Below are positions 8,414-18,712 of a DNA stretch of 64,000 nt, piece by piece; the stretch's first letter is position 1; each line of letters opens with the position of its first letter. A model generated the notes under the pieces. The model saw only the letters and a program-made list of their open reading frames with translations, was not told the origin of the DNA and searched no databases. Made by a program: the position numbers and the translations under genes. The stretch is from Erythrobacter aurantius (GTDB lineage Bacteria; Pseudomonadota; Alphaproteobacteria; Sphingomonadales; Sphingomonadaceae): NCBI RefSeq assembly GCF_023823125.1, contig NZ_CP090949.1, forward strand, positions 2,814,001-2,878,000, given 5' to 3'.

Positions 8414-9093
8414 GCGGATTTTGCCGCGAACCAGATGGTGTGACGCGGCCCCTTGTTGTTGGGGCGCGCCCGCACTTCCTGCACGTCCACGTCAAAGCCC
8501 GCCTCTTTTACGCGGCGGGTAAATTTGTGATCGGGCGCGGCTGACCAGATCGCAAGGATTCCGCCCGGCTTCAACGCTTCGCGAGCCTTGGCAAGACCGG
8601 TGCGGGTATAGAGACGGTCGTTGGCATCGCGCACCACGCCATCGGGGCCATTGTCGACATCGAGCAGGATCGCGTCGAACTTGTTGCAGGTGCCGTCATT
8701 TGCATCGTCGATCAGCGCCGCGACATCGCACAGGATGATTTCGCCTTTGGGATCGTCGAGAGTGTCGCCGGTCAGATGCGCCAGCGGACCTTTCGCCCAA
8801 TCGAGGATTTCCGGCACAATTTCCGCGACGATGACCTGCCCCCGCTCAGGCAGTCGTTCCAGCGCAGCGCGATAGGTGAAGCCCATGCCATAACCGCCGA
8901 TCAGGATGCGCGGCGCGGGCTTCGACAGCCGGGCAAGCGTCAGATGCGCAAGCTGTTCCTCGGAAAAGCGCATGCGCGTACCCATCAGCTCATCCCGGCC
9001 CAGCATGATGATGAAATCGCTGCCGTGGCTGACGAGGGTCAGTTCCTCTCCTTGAGGGATCTGCGCTGTGGCGATGGTTTCGCGGGGAAGCAT
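8410..9093 (-). CDS. Spermidine-synthase-like AdoMet-dependent protein
   Basis: A 227-aa protein with a Rossmann methyltransferase fold: RILIGGYGMGFTYRAAL as the glycine loop, QVIVAEIVPEI, DAILLDVDNGPDG and LKPGGILAIWSA. It resembles the spermidine synthase superfamily. The spermine/spermidine gatekeeper loop is not obvious, so it may be a methyltransferase or aminopropyltransferase of unknown substrate. The ATG at 9093 has a GGAG site nine bases upstream; a TTG lies six codons further up. It is separated from pnp by a terminator hairpin. Confidence 0.75.
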   Translation of the reverse strand: MLPRETIATAQIPQGEELTLVSHGSDFIIMLGRDELMGTRMRFSEEQLAHLTLARLSKPAPRILIGGYGMGFTYRAALERLPERGQVIVAEIVPEILDWAKGPLAHLTGDTLDDPKGEIILCDVAALIDDANDGTCNKFDAILLDVDNGPDGVVRDANDRLYTRTGLAKAREALKPGGILAIWSAAPDHKFTRRVKEAGFDVDVQEVRARPNNKGPRHTIWFAAKSA

Positions 9094-9112
9094 GGCGGGT
9101 TCTCCAAACAAT

Positions 9113-9142
9113 CAGGCCGCCCGGATCGCTCCAGGCGGCCTG
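9113..9142 (-). terminator. Hairpin terminator of pnp
   Basis: CAGGCCGCC (9113-9121) pairs perfectly with GGCGGCCTG (9134-9142) around a 12-nt loop, just past the pnp stop on the minus strand. The sequence after the stem on that strand is ATTGTTTGG, a weak U tract, so termination may be incomplete and the following gene could be read through. Confidence 0.6.
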
Positions 9143-9166
9143 CTGAGTTCCATTACGAAGGAAGGA

Positions 9167-11443
9167 TTAGTCCTTCAGGAAGTCGGGCATCGCTGCGGGG
9201 CCGTCATTGCCGCCATCGCGATTGCCACCGCGACCACGACCGCCACCACGCGGGCCACGGCGATCGCCGCCACGGCCACCGCGATCACCACGATCGCCGC
9301 GCGGCTTGTCACCACGCGGTTCGCGCGGCGGACGGGTGTCTTCCAGCTCTTCGCCGGTTTCCTGGTCAACCACACGCATCGACAGGCGGACCTTGCCGCG
9401 GTTGTCGATTTCGAGAACCTTGACCTTCACTTCCATGCCTTCGGAGACGACATCGGTCGGCTTTTCGACGCGCTCGTTCTTCATTTCCGACACGTGGACG
9501 AGACCGTCCTTGCCGCCCATGAAGTTCACGAATGCGCCGAAATCGACGATGTTCACGACCTTGCCGTTGTAGATCTTGCCCACTTCCGGCTCTTCGACGA
9601 TGCCGAGGATCCAGTTCTTGGCCGCTTCGATCTCGTCAAGGTTCGAGGACGAGATCTTGATCACGCCTTCGTCATCGATGTCCACCTTGGCGCCGGTTTC
9701 GGCGACGATCTCGCGGATCACCTTGCCGCCCGTGCCGATGACGTCGCGGATCTTCGATTTGTCGATCTGGATCGTCTCGATGCGCGGAGCATGCTTGGAA
9801 ACCTCGGTGCGGGCACCGGTCAGCGCCTTGGCCATTTCGCCAAGGATGTGCGCACGACCGGCCTTTGCCTGCTCCAGCGCCTTCGCCATGATTTCCTTGG
9901 TGATGCCGGCAACCTTGATGTCCATCTGCATCGTGGTGATGCCGTTTTCGGTACCGGCGACCTTGAAGTCCATGTCGCCAAGGTGATCTTCGTCACCGAG
10001 GATGTCCGACAGGACGGCAAATTCATCGCCTTCAAGGATCAGGCCCATAGCGATGCCGGACACCGGACGCTCGATCGGAACGCCTGCGTCCATCATCGAC
10101 AGACAGCCACCGCACACGGTCGCCATCGAGGACGAGCCGTTGGATTCGGTGATGTCCGACAGGATGCGGATCGTGTAGGGGAAATCCTCATGCGTCGGCA
10201 GCACCGGGTGCAGCGCGCGCCATGCCAGCTTGCCGTGGCCGATTTCACGACGGCCCGGCGCGCCAAAGCGGCCCACTTCACCAACCGAATAGGGCGGGAA
10301 GTTGTAGTGCAGCATGAAGTTCGAATACGACAGGCCTTCAAGACCGTCGATCATCTGCTCAGCGTCCTTGGTGCCCAGCGTGGTGGTGCAGATCGCCTGC
10401 GTTTCACCGCGGGTGAACAGCGCCGAACCGTGTGCGCGCGGCAGGAAGCCGACGATGCTTTCGATCGGGCGGACCTGATCGAGCTTACGCCCGTCGATGC
10501 GCTGGCCGTCCTTAAGGATGGCGGTGCGCACGATGTCGGCTTCGAGCTTCTTGACCAGCTTGTTGGCGACCATCGCGGTCTGGCCGTCGGCATCGGCATA
10601 ATGCGCCTTCGCCTTGGCACGCGCTTCGTTGAGCGCGTCCGAACGCGCCGACTTGTCGGTCAGCTTGTAAGCGGCGGCAATATCGTCACCGATCAGGCCC
10701 ATCAGTTCGGCCTTCATCGCGGACTTGTCGTCCGAAGTGTCGATTTCCCACGGGTCCTTGGCAGCCTGTTCGGCCAGCTCAATGATCGCGCCCACGACGT
10801 TCTTGATCTCGTCATGCGCGAACATGACAGCGCCGAGCATTTCTTCCTCGGTCAGTTCCTTGGCTTCGGATTCGACCATCATCACCGCGTCATGCGTTGC
10901 GGCAACGACGAGATCGAGGCGGCCTTCTTCGAGAGCCTTGTCCTGCTTCGGGTTGAGAACGTATTCGCCGTCGATGAAGCCGACGCGGGCAGCGCCGATC
11001 GGGCCCATGAAGGGAACGCCCGAAATGGTCAGCGCGGCAGAAGCCGCAACCATTGCAACGATGTCGGCTTCGGTTTCGCCGTCAAACGACAGGACCTGGC
11101 AGATAACGTTGATTTCGTTGTAGAAACCTTCAGGGAACAGCGGACGGATCGGACGGTCGATCAGGCGGCTGGTGAGCGTTTCCTTTTCGGTCGCGCCGCG
11201 TTCGCGCTTGAAGAAGCCACCCGGAATACGGCCAGCTGCGGAGAATTTTTCCTGATAGTGGACGGTGAGCGGGAAAAAGTCCTGCCCGTCCTTCACGCTC
11301 TTTGCAGCGGTGACCGCGCAAAGAACAACAGTTTCGCCATAAGTGGCGAGGACCGCGCCGTCAGCCTGACGGGCAATACGGCCGGTTTCCAGAGTGAGGG
11401 TTTTTCCGCCCCACTCCAGCGATACGGTTTTCGTGTCGAACAT
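9167..11443 (-). CDS. pnp: Polynucleotide phosphorylase
   Basis: A 758-aa protein with two RNase PH domains (about residues 10-220 and 310-545; [20 protein letters not shown] and [11 protein letters not shown] are recognisable), a KH domain ([16 protein letters not shown]) and an S1 domain ([20 protein letters not shown]). A Gly/Arg/Asp-rich tail closes the protein. It degrades RNA 3'-5' by phosphorolysis and is a degradosome partner. The ATG at 11443 matches the usual N-terminus ([11 protein letters not shown]). It is the last gene of the truB-rpsO-pnp block, separated from rpsO by a terminator-like hairpin. Confidence 0.98.
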   Translation of the reverse strand: MFDTKTVSLEWGGKTLTLETGRIARQADGAVLATYGETVVLCAVTAAKSVKDGQDFFPLTVHYQEKFSAAGRIPGGFFKRERGATEKETLTSRLIDRPIRPLFPEGFYNEINVICQVLSFDGETEADIVAMVAASAALTISGVPFMGPIGAARVGFIDGEYVLNPKQDKALEEGRLDLVVAATHDAVMMVESEAKELTEEEMLGAVMFAHDEIKNVVGAIIELAEQAAKDPWEIDTSDDKSAMKAELMGLIGDDIAAAYKLTDKSARSDALNEARAKAKAHYADADGQTAMVANKLVKKLEADIVRTAILKDGQRIDGRKLDQVRPIESIVGFLPRAHGSALFTRGETQAICTTTLGTKDAEQMIDGLEGLSYSNFMLHYNFPPYSVGEVGRFGAPGRREIGHGKLAWRALHPVLPTHEDFPYTIRILSDITESNGSSSMATVCGGCLSMMDAGVPIERPVSGIAMGLILEGDEFAVLSDILGDEDHLGDMDFKVAGTENGITTMQMDIKVAGITKEIMAKALEQAKAGRAHILGEMAKALTGARTEVSKHAPRIETIQIDKSKIRDVIGTGGKVIREIVAETGAKVDIDDEGVIKISSSNLDEIEAAKNWILGIVEEPEVGKIYNGKVVNIVDFGAFVNFMGGKDGLVHVSEMKNERVEKPTDVVSEGMEVKVKVLEIDNRGKVRLSMRVVDQETGEELEDTRPPREPRGDKPRGDRGDRGGRGGDRRGPRGGGRGRGGNRDGGNDGPAAMPDFLKD

Positions 11444-11615
11444 GAATATTCCTTCTGAACCCGCGCGGCCACATTGCCGGGCGGGGCCTGCAATTTCCGG
11501 GGATACCGTCCCGGTCCGGTGCGGGGCCATTGTGCCCCTAGGCCCCTTCACCGAATTGCGAAGGATGCCGATCTGATTGCGGCGCTCTAGCAGAATGCGA
11601 ACGCCAGATAAACGA

Positions 11616-11635
11616 AGCGGCCCGATCAAGGGCCG
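11616..11635 (-). terminator. Hairpin between rpsO and pnp
   Basis: GCGGCCC (11616-11622) and GGGCCGC (11629-11635) form a 7-bp stem with a 6-nt loop just after the rpsO stop, followed on the minus strand by TTCGTTTATC. This is a plausible attenuating terminator. It could also be a processing site in the rpsO-pnp intergenic region, as is known in E. coli. Confidence 0.6.
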
Positions 11636-11649
11636 CCCCGGTGAAATTC

Positions 11650-11919
11650 TTACTTACGCAGACCCAGCTTCTGGATCAGGGCGTTGTACCGCTCCACATC
11701 CTTCTTCTTGAGGTATGCGAGCAGATTGCGACGCTTGTTGACCATCATCAGCAGGCCGCGACGCGAATGGTTGTCCTTGTGGTTGGACTTGAAGTGCTCG
11801 GTGAGGTTGCGGATGCGCTCGGTGAGGATCGCGACCTGGACTTCCGGGCTGCCCGTGTCGCCTTCGATGCGGGCGTTGTCCTTGATGATCTCTTGCTTCT
11901 TTTCGGCGGTAACCGACAT
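11650..11919 (-). CDS. rpsO: 30S ribosomal protein S15
   Basis: An 89-aa protein of exact family length, with the typical [20 protein letters not shown] start, [20 protein letters not shown] and [20 protein letters not shown]. It binds the central domain of 16S rRNA in early 30S assembly. It lies 12 bases downstream of truB and is transcribed with it; a hairpin separates it from pnp. Confidence 0.99.
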   Translation of the reverse strand: MSVTAEKKQEIIKDNARIEGDTGSPEVQVAILTERIRNLTEHFKSNHKDNHSRRGLLMMVNKRRNLLAYLKKKDVERYNALIQKLGLRK

Positions 11920-11931
11920 GACTTTTCTCTC

Positions 11932-12876
11932 TTACTCTGCGACATCGGGAAGGTTGAAACCCCTGACGACTTTGGCCGTCCCATCCATGATCTCCACCAG
12001 CGCGACCGGGACATTGCCCAGTTTCGCAAAGTAAAGCCCGGATGATTGGGGCAATCCAGACAAGACCCGGCCCTGGCGGACCGCCTGCGCGTCTGTCTGG
12101 GAGAGGGAAAGGGCCGGGATGTCGTCCAGCCCTGCCTCCAACGGCAGGAGTAGGTCAGATAGTTGCGCGCCATTAGCGATTTCGTTCAACTTGTCCAGCG
12201 AAATCGCCTGTGCCTCGGTGAAAGGACCGGCCTTTGTGCGACGTAGATAGGTGACATGACCGACAGTTCCAAGGGCGCGCGCGATATCCCGTGCAAGAGA
12301 GCGGATGTAGGTGCCCTTGGAGACTCGCACAGAGAGCGTCGCATATTGCTCGCTTGCGTCAAACTCGCCGACAAACCCCTCTTCGATGTAGCGCCAAGGC
12401 CCTACCGTGACGCGACGTGTCGGCAAATCGACATTCTCACCCGCTCTTGCACGAGCATAGGATCGTTTTCCATTAACCTTGAGGGCAGAAAAGGCTGGTG
12501 GAACTTGATCGATCGTACCTGTGAATTGCTGCTCGACAACAGTTTCTACCGGGCCAAACCCAGGTTGCACATCAGAAGTCGCGACAACCTCGCCCTCGGT
12601 ATCCAGCGTATCAGTCTCCCGGCCAAACTGGATCGTGAACTCATAAATCTTGCTCGCATCGAGCATCCGCCCGGCAAGCTTTGTCGCCTCTCCGAGCGCG
12701 ATCGGCAGCACCCCTTCAGCCAGCGGGTCGAGAGTGCCGCCATGGCCGACCTTGGCTTTGGCATAGCCACCTTCGCGCAAGACCCGCTTGACCGCGCCGA
12801 CGGCCTGCGTCGAACCGAGGCCGCGCGGCTTGTCGAGGATGATCCATCCGTTCGGGGCGGGTTTCTTTTCGCTCAT
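11932..12876 (-). CDS. truB: tRNA pseudouridine-55 synthase
   Basis: A 314-aa protein with the TruB catalytic motif GGTLDPLAEGVLPIALGEAT, whose Asp is the catalytic residue. An N-terminal GWIILDKPRGLGSTQAV is present, as are KVNGKRSYARARAGE and VRVSKGTYIRSLARDIA. It makes pseudouridine 55 in the T loop of tRNAs. It is upstream of rpsO and divergent from glpD across 53 bases. In many proteobacteria rbfA directly precedes it, but here the rbfA gene is 5.3 kb away. Confidence 0.98.
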   Translation of the reverse strand: MSEKKPAPNGWIILDKPRGLGSTQAVGAVKRVLREGGYAKAKVGHGGTLDPLAEGVLPIALGEATKLAGRMLDASKIYEFTIQFGRETDTLDTEGEVVATSDVQPGFGPVETVVEQQFTGTIDQVPPAFSALKVNGKRSYARARAGENVDLPTRRVTVGPWRYIEEGFVGEFDASEQYATLSVRVSKGTYIRSLARDIARALGTVGHVTYLRRTKAGPFTEAQAISLDKLNEIANGAQLSDLLLPLEAGLDDIPALSLSQTDAQAVRQGRVLSGLPQSSGLYFAKLGNVPVALVEIMDGTAKVVRGFNLPDVAE

Positions 12877-12929
12877 ATCCCCTGCCCCCTAGCCAAACCG
12901 CCGCGCTTTCGCCAATTGCTTATGCTGCG

Positions 12930-14402
12930 ATGCAAAAACATTACGATCTGCTCATCATCGGCGGCGGCATCAATGGCGCCGGGATCGCTCGCGATGCGGC
13001 GGGGCGCGGCCTGTCGGTGTGCCTTGTCGAGAAGGACGATCTCGCCAGCGCCACCTCCAGCGCCTCGACCAAGCTGGTGCACGGCGGGCTGCGGTATCTG
13101 GAGCACTACGAATTCCGCCTGGTGCGCGAAAGCCTTATCGAACGCGAGCGGCTGCTCGGCATCGCGCCGCACATCATCTGGCCGCTGCGCTTCGTCCTGC
13201 CGCATGACAAGGGGTTGCGGCCCAAATGGATGCTGCGGCTGGGTCTGTTCCTCTATGACCATATCGGCGGTCGCAAACTCCTGCCGCCGACCGAGACGGT
13301 GGACCTTCGCGCGGCGCCGCACGAGCAGGTGCTGGAAGACAGGTTAGTCACCGGCTTCGAATATTCGGATTGCTGGGTCGAGGATTCGCGTCTCGTCGTG
13401 CTCAACTGCATGGATGCTAAGGAGCGCGGGGCGGACATCCTCACTCGCACCGAATGCGTCAGGCTGGATCGCTCAGTCGATCATTGGACCGCAAGTCTCC
13501 GGGGCGATGACGGCGAATGGCAGATCACCGCCAACACAGTGATCAACGCCGCCGGGCCGTGGGTCGATACCGTGCTGGGCCGCGCCTTGCCGGATGAGCG
13601 ACACGAGAACCTGCGGCTGGTCAAAGGCAGCCACCTGATCTTCCCGCGCCTGTTCGATCATGATCGCTGCTACATCTTCCAGAACCGCGACAATCGTATC
13701 GTCTTTGCAATACCTTACGAACGAGATTTCACACTGGTTGGCACCACCGATGTGCTGTTCGAAGGTGATCCTGCGGGGATCGACATATCGGATGCCGAAG
13801 CGCGCTATATCTGCGATGCGGTGAACGAATATCTGCGGGTGGACGTGTCTCCCGATCAGGCCGTTGCCAGCTACGCCGGGGTGCGTCCCCTGTACGAAGA
13901 CAAGGCCGCATCGAATTCCACCGTCACCCGCGATTACCAGTTCGAACTGGATCGTGACGGCCCGCCAATCCTCTCGATCTTTGGCGGCAAGCTCACGACC
14001 TATCGCAAGCTTGCCGAGCATGCGCTTGAAAAGCTTGACCTGGCGGGTTCCTCATGGACTGCGGACCAGCCTCTCCCCGGCGGCGATATCGCCCCGGACG
14101 GCTTCGATGATTTCGTGACCCGGCAATGCGCGGCATACCCGTGGCTTCCAGAAAAAGCAGTCCTGCGGCTCGCCCGCGCCTATGGCACACGGATGAACGC
14201 CATTCTGAACGGGGCGCAGGGTACAAATGATCTCGGCGCGCATCTGGGCGGCGATGTCTATGCGGCAGAGCTGGAATATCTCGCAGCGCAGGAATTCGCC
14301 CGCACGGCAGAAGACGTGCTCAAACGCCGATCAAAACTGTATTTGCACCTGACTGATGACGAACAGGCGCGTATCGAAGACTGGTTTGATCGCGCGGACT
14401 AG
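12930..14402 (+). CDS. glpD: Aerobic glycerol-3-phosphate dehydrogenase
   Basis: A 490-aa flavoprotein. An N-terminal FAD-binding motif (DLLIIGGGINGAGIARDAAG) is followed by the GlpD signature TSSASTKLVHGGLRYLEHYE, and a C-terminal domain contains GGKLTTYRKLAE. It oxidises sn-glycerol-3-phosphate to dihydroxyacetone phosphate and feeds electrons to quinone at the inner membrane. There is no glpK or glpF nearby, so it stands apart from a glycerol operon. It sits inside the interrupted translation supercluster. Its stop overlaps the convergent M50 protease gene by four bases. Confidence 0.97.
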   Translation: MQKHYDLLIIGGGINGAGIARDAAGRGLSVCLVEKDDLASATSSASTKLVHGGLRYLEHYEFRLVRESLIERERLLGIAPHIIWPLRFVLPHDKGLRPKWMLRLGLFLYDHIGGRKLLPPTETVDLRAAPHEQVLEDRLVTGFEYSDCWVEDSRLVVLNCMDAKERGADILTRTECVRLDRSVDHWTASLRGDDGEWQITANTVINAAGPWVDTVLGRALPDERHENLRLVKGSHLIFPRLFDHDRCYIFQNRDNRIVFAIPYERDFTLVGTTDVLFEGDPAGIDISDAEARYICDAVNEYLRVDVSPDQAVASYAGVRPLYEDKAASNSTVTRDYQFELDRDGPPILSIFGGKLTTYRKLAEHALEKLDLAGSSWTADQPLPGGDIAPDGFDDFVTRQCAAYPWLPEKAVLRLARAYGTRMNAILNGAQGTNDLGAHLGGDVYAAELEYLAAQEFARTAEDVLKRRSKLYLHLTDDEQARIEDWFDRAD

Positions 14403-15091
14403 CCCCTGATGAAGGGCGAGGCGATCGCGTCGGCGATCCCGATGTAAAAGCGCATGGCCCATTCGAGTACCGGCAGCACCGTCACCTCAAGCCAGCCGGT
14501 TCCGAACATCCAGCTGTATCCGATCACCGCGAAGATCAGCACGATCCCGTATCGCTGCAATCGTTCCCACTGGAACCGCAGCCGCGCCGGCAACAGCCCT
14601 CCGACGAGGTGCGACCCGTCAAACGGCGGGATCGGCAACAGGTTGAACAGGCCAAGGAAGATGTTGATCAAGAGGAACATCGTCAGCGCCACACCGACGG
14701 TGTTGTCATCGGCAAGGATACTCTGGCCCGCAAAGATGCTGAGGACGCCGATCAACACCGCGCCCAGCCCTGCGAGGATGAAGTTGATGCCTGGCCCCGC
14801 CGCTGCCACCGCCATCATGCCGAAACGCGGATTGTTCAGGCGGTACTTGTTCACCGGCACCGGCTTGGCCCAGCCAAAAGCGGGCGCTCCTGCCAGCAAC
14901 AGCACGCCCGGAACCAGCAGGGTTCCTACCGGATCGACATGGCGCAGCGGGTTCAGCGTCAGCCGCCCGCGCTCGCTGGCGGTGGGATCGCCCAGCGCCT
15001 TTGCCATCATCCCGTGCGCGACCTCGTGAAACACGATGGCCACGATCAGGCACGGGATCAGCAGGATGATGAGCAGCGCGGTGTCGGTCAT
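14399..15091 (-). CDS. Site-2 protease family (M50) membrane metalloprotease
   Basis: A 230-aa multi-pass protein with the zinc motif HEVAHG (HExxH) in the first membrane helix and the second ligand motif NLLPIPPFDGSHL. The ATG at 15091 (MTDTALLI) is preferred to a GTG four codons upstream. The family includes short rhomboid-like S2P homologues (YdiL/Rv-type) that cut within membranes, but the substrate is unknown. No PDZ domain is present, unlike RseP. It is convergent with glpD and downstream of tdk. Confidence 0.88.
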   Translation of the reverse strand: MTDTALLIILLIPCLIVAIVFHEVAHGMMAKALGDPTASERGRLTLNPLRHVDPVGTLLVPGVLLLAGAPAFGWAKPVPVNKYRLNNPRFGMMAVAAAGPGINFILAGLGAVLIGVLSIFAGQSILADDNTVGVALTMFLLINIFLGLFNLLPIPPFDGSHLVGGLLPARLRFQWERLQRYGIVLIFAVIGYSWMFGTGWLEVTVLPVLEWAMRFYIGIADAIASPFIRG

Positions 15092-15132
15092 ATGCGGTTG
15101 CACATAGGAAGCGCTGGGGCGCTAAACCAGTG

Positions 15133-15708
15133 TCACGCCTTCAATGCCGCGCTGAAATGCTTGCGGCAGAGCGCGACATAGCGATCATTGCCGCCGATTT
15201 CGGTCTGCGCGCCCTGCTTCACCGCGCTTCCATCCTCGGTCACGCGCAGGTTCATCGTCGCCTTGCGACCGCAGTGGCATACTGCCTTCAACTCGACGAG
15301 CGTATCGGCAATGCCAAGCAGCACCGCCGATCCGGGGAATAGCGCGCCCTGGAAATCGGTGCGCAGACCATAACACAGCACAGGGACACCCAATTCATCG
15401 GCCACCGCAGCCAATTGCCAGACCTGTTCGGGGGTGAGGAACTGCGCTTCGTCCAGCAGCACACAATCGAGCGGCCCCTGCGCCTTGGCGGCGCTGATTT
15501 CTACGAGCAGATCGGTATCCGGGCGATAGAGATGCGCCCCCGCCTCCAGCCCGATCCGGCTGCGCACCATTCCCTGAGAGCGGGTGTCGAGCTCTGCCGT
15601 CCACAGCATCGTCGCCATGCCGCGCTCGCGATAGTTGAAATCGGCTTGCAGCATGGTGGTCGATTTGCCCGCGTTCATGCTGGAAAAATAGAAATACAGC
15701 TTGGCCAT
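15133..15708 (-). CDS. tdk: Thymidine kinase
   Basis: A 191-aa type II thymidine kinase. It has a P-loop (FYFSSMNAGKSTTML), the CVLLDEAQFL Walker B/lasso region, and zinc-binding cysteines in VCHCGRKATMNLR with a further Cys near the C-terminus (ALCRKHF). It phosphorylates thymidine for the salvage pathway. Length matches the family. It is read in the same direction as the downstream M50 gene with a 41-base gap. Confidence 0.97.
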   Translation of the reverse strand: MAKLYFYFSSMNAGKSTTMLQADFNYRERGMATMLWTAELDTRSQGMVRSRIGLEAGAHLYRPDTDLLVEISAAKAQGPLDCVLLDEAQFLTPEQVWQLAAVADELGVPVLCYGLRTDFQGALFPGSAVLLGIADTLVELKAVCHCGRKATMNLRVTEDGSAVKQGAQTEIGGNDRYVALCRKHFSAALKA

Positions 15709-15830
15709 CTGCGATGCCTAACCGCCCCGGATGAAACGCGCCAGATGCCTGTTGATTAATCGGTGTGACAGGCAAGCTGCGCGATGCTAGCCATTCGCAT
15801 TATTGATTTGAGCAATCGGGGATCAGACAT

Positions 15831-17453
15831 ATGGCATCGGCCGCAGACGCGACCAAATCGAACGAAGGCATGACCGGCTTTCTCGGCTGGATCGAACGCC
15901 ACGGAAACAAGCTGCCTGATCCGGTCTTTCTGTTTTTCTGGCTGATCTTCATTCTGGTCGCGATTTCGGTGATTGCGGACGTGGCCGGGCTTTCGGCGCT
16001 CCACCCGACCGAGATTGATCCCGATACCGGGGCGGCGAAAGTGATTGCCGCAAAGAGCCTGCTGTCACCCGAAAACATCCAGAAACTCTGGGTGGAAATG
16101 CCCAAGACCTTCACCCATTTCCACCCGCTCGGCTATGTTCTGGTGGTGATGCTGGGCGCAGGCGTGGCGGAGCGTTCGGGCCTGTTCGGAACTGCGATGC
16201 GCGCCGGTGTGCGCGATGCGCCAAAGGCTTTGCTCACCCCGATCATCGTGCTGGTGGGGATGATGGGCAACCTTGCGGCCGATGCGGCCTATGTGGTGCT
16301 GATCCCACTCGCAGGCATCATATTCCACGCAGCCGGTCGCCACCCGATTGCCGGGATTGCCGCGGCCTTTGCGGGGGTTTCCGGCGGGTTTTCGGCCAAT
16401 TTGCTGCCCGGCCAGCTTGATGCCCTGCTGTTCGGTATCACCGAAGCGGCGGTGGAGACCGTGTTTGGCGATTTCACTGCCAACATCGCGGGCAATTGGT
16501 ACTTCATTGCCGGGATGACCTTTGTCTTCTTGCCGGTGATCTGGTTCGTGACCGACAAGATTATCGAACCCAAGCTGGGCAAATGGAATCCTGAGCGGGC
16601 CGGAAACATGGCCAGCGACGAAGACGGCGATCGCCCCCTGAGTGACGCCGAAAAGCGCGGCCTTGCCTATGCCGGCCTCGCTGTCGTGTCCGTGGTCGCA
16701 CTGTGGATCTTGATGACCTGGGGGCCGGGTACGCCGCTGATCAATGAGGAGGCGGAACTGGAAAGCGCGCGTCTGACGCCGTTTTACCAGAGCCTTGTCG
16801 CAGGGTTCTTCGTACTCTTCCTGCTGGCAGGCTGGGCCTATGGCAAAGGCGCCGGGACCATCGGCGATCACCGCGATCTGGTGAAGATGATGTCGGGCGC
16901 GATGGAGGATCTCGCGTATTACCTCGTGCTTGCCTTTGCCGCCGCGCATTTCGTGGCGATGTTCGCATGGTCGGAACTGGGCTTGATCCTTGCGGTGAAT
17001 GGCGCGGATTTCCTTGGCAGCACCAATATGCCCGCATGGGCGCTGCTGGCTTCGATCATCCTCGTCTCCGCGCTGCTCAACCTGTTTGTCGGATCGGCCA
17101 GCGCGAAATGGGCGCTGATTTCGCCAGTGATGGTGCCGATGCTGATGTTGCTCGGCATTTCGCCTGAAATGGGGACGGCGGCCTATCGCGTGGGCGATGG
17201 GGCGACCAACATCATCACGCCGCTGATGGTGTATTTCCCGCTGATCCTGATCTTCTGCCAGCGCTGGGACAAGGATTTCGGCCTCGGTTCGCTGGCCGCA
17301 GTCATGCTGCCGTTCTCGATCGGCCTGCTGGTTTCCGGCTTGGCGCTCACGATCGGCTGGGTCGTGCTCGACCTGCCGCTGGGGCCGGGGGCGAGCGTGT
17401 TCATGGAGGTGCCGACAGCAACCGCCCCGCCCGCAATCCAGCCCGCAAACTGA
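15831..17453 (+). CDS. abgT: AbgT family transporter
   Basis: A 540-aa multi-pass protein with AbgT family segments: FLGWIERHGNKLPDPVFLFF, AGVAERSGLFGTAMRAGVR, GVSGGFSANLLPGQLDALL, LNLFVGSASAKWALISPVM and VGDGATNIITPLMVYFPLI. AbgT in E. coli imports p-aminobenzoyl-glutamate; other members such as MtrF export antimetabolites including sulfonamides. The true substrate cannot be assigned here, since no abgA or abgB hydrolase is nearby. It is divergent from tdk. Confidence 0.93.
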   Translation: MASAADATKSNEGMTGFLGWIERHGNKLPDPVFLFFWLIFILVAISVIADVAGLSALHPTEIDPDTGAAKVIAAKSLLSPENIQKLWVEMPKTFTHFHPLGYVLVVMLGAGVAERSGLFGTAMRAGVRDAPKALLTPIIVLVGMMGNLAADAAYVVLIPLAGIIFHAAGRHPIAGIAAAFAGVSGGFSANLLPGQLDALLFGITEAAVETVFGDFTANIAGNWYFIAGMTFVFLPVIWFVTDKIIEPKLGKWNPERAGNMASDEDGDRPLSDAEKRGLAYAGLAVVSVVALWILMTWGPGTPLINEEAELESARLTPFYQSLVAGFFVLFLLAGWAYGKGAGTIGDHRDLVKMMSGAMEDLAYYLVLAFAAAHFVAMFAWSELGLILAVNGADFLGSTNMPAWALLASIILVSALLNLFVGSASAKWALISPVMVPMLMLLGISPEMGTAAYRVGDGATNIITPLMVYFPLILIFCQRWDKDFGLGSLAAVMLPFSIGLLVSGLALTIGWVVLDLPLGPGASVFMEVPTATAPPAIQPAN

Positions 17454-17528
17454 ACCGTTCGGCGGGAGATTGCAGAAATTCGGAAACCTGTTGCGCTGGA
17501 TACAGGTTGTATGTGGTAAGGAGTGCCG

Positions 17529-18149
17529 ATGAAAAGCTGGTTGCGCCCGATACTGCTGTCCATTCTGGCGGTTTCGCTGCCGGTGGGTACGACTGCGCAA
17601 TCAACCGCTTCGGCGACGGCTCCGGCACCCGCACAAACCGCAGCGACAATCAACTATCGGCTCGACGCGAGCGCCAGCAATGTGTCGGCTCGGGTGCCGT
17701 TCTTCGGCCTCGCCAGCAAGACGGCACGCTTTCCCCGGATGCAGGGCGCTGTCAGCATCGTCCCCGGCGCGCCCGAACGCGCGGTGATCGACGTGACTTT
17801 CGATGCCGTCGCAATCGAGGCACCCGACGAAACCACACTCCAACGTCTTCGCGGCGAGCGGTTCTTCTGGGTTGAACGCTATCCCACGATCCGGTTCGTC
17901 GGAAGGTCGCTGCGGATGACTTCGGCGACGAAGGGCACCGTCCGGGGCGAATTGACCGCGCGCGGCGTGACTCGGCCCGAAACGCTGAGTGTCGAGTTCG
18001 AGACCGATCCGGCCAAGGCAAGCGGGGTTGCCATCACCTTTACCGGAGAGATGGAGATTGACCGGCGCAATTACGGGATGAAAAGCTATCAGCTCATCGT
18101 CGGCAACAATGTCGATATCAGGCTGAGGGCGCGCATGGTGCCGCGTTGA
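17529..18149 (+). CDS. YceI family periplasmic protein
   Basis: A 206-aa protein with a signal peptide (MKSWLRPILLSILAVSLPVG) and a YceI lipocalin-like barrel (INYRLDASASNVSARVPFFG, VDVTFDAVAIEAPD-like strands, TVRGELTARGVTRPETLSVE, MEIDRRNYGMKSYQLIVGN). YceI proteins bind isoprenoid-type lipids in the periplasm. The AAGGAG site at 17518 fits the ATG at 17529 better than the GTG at 17523. It lies just after abgT and may be co-transcribed. Confidence 0.9.
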   Translation: MKSWLRPILLSILAVSLPVGTTAQSTASATAPAPAQTAATINYRLDASASNVSARVPFFGLASKTARFPRMQGAVSIVPGAPERAVIDVTFDAVAIEAPDETTLQRLRGERFFWVERYPTIRFVGRSLRMTSATKGTVRGELTARGVTRPETLSVEFETDPAKASGVAITFTGEMEIDRRNYGMKSYQLIVGNNVDIRLRARMVPR

Positions 18150-18167
18150 GCCTGACCTGACGGGGAA

Positions 18168-18575
18168 CTATTCTTCCTCGTCACTGCCCAGATCGCGGGC
18201 AACCTTGGGATCGCGCAGCAGCGCCTCGATCCGGTCGGCTTCGGCAAAGCTTTCATCCTTGCGGAACTTCAGCTTGGGCGCGAATTTCAGGCCGAGACGC
18301 TTGGCCACTTCGCGCTGAAGAAAGGCGGTGTTCTGCCGCAAGGCATGGACGACCTCATCATCCCCCGCACCCAGCAGCGGCTTCACATAGGCCGTCGCAT
18401 GCCGCAGATCGGGCGTCATCCGCACCTCGGTGACGGAGATGTTCGACGCGCTCACCACCTCGTCGTGAACTTCCTGACGGGCGAGCAATTCGGACAGGAT
18501 ATGGCGCACCCGTTCGCCCACCTTGAGCACGCGAACCGAAGCCTGTTCTGCGGTGAATTCTTGTCGCTTTGCCAT
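18168..18575 (-). CDS. rbfA: Ribosome-binding factor A
   Basis: A 135-aa protein with RbfA features: [50 protein letters not shown] and [20 protein letters not shown]. It helps late 30S maturation and cold adaptation. The ATG at 18575 has an AGAGG site upstream. In the ancestral order it should follow infB and precede truB. Here it is separated from infB by a thioesterase and a small secreted-protein gene, and from truB by five unrelated genes. Confidence 0.96.
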   Translation of the reverse strand: MAKRQEFTAEQASVRVLKVGERVRHILSELLARQEVHDEVVSASNISVTEVRMTPDLRHATAYVKPLLGAGDDEVVHALRQNTAFLQREVAKRLGLKFAPKLKFRKDESFAEADRIEALLRDPKVARDLGSDEEE

Positions 18576-18712
18576 GTCGTTCAAACCTCTTTGCCCGCCC
18601 CTATCAGGCTTGCGAGCTTCTTGCCAATCCGCCCTGCACATCCTTGACATTAAGTCGCAATTGCATAGATACGCCATCTCCTAGTTACCAATGCAACCAG
18701 ATGGTGATCCCT

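Noticed and set aside
9068..11458. Very long open frame antisense to pnp (about 796 codons)
   Set aside because: It mirrors the strong codon bias of pnp in a GC-rich genome. The product is His/Arg/Asp-rich with no domain, and pnp is certain on the other strand.
16065..17600. Long open frame antisense to abgT (about 511 codons)
   Set aside because: Same artefact of GC-rich codon use; the product has no recognisable domain, while abgT on the plus strand has full family similarity.
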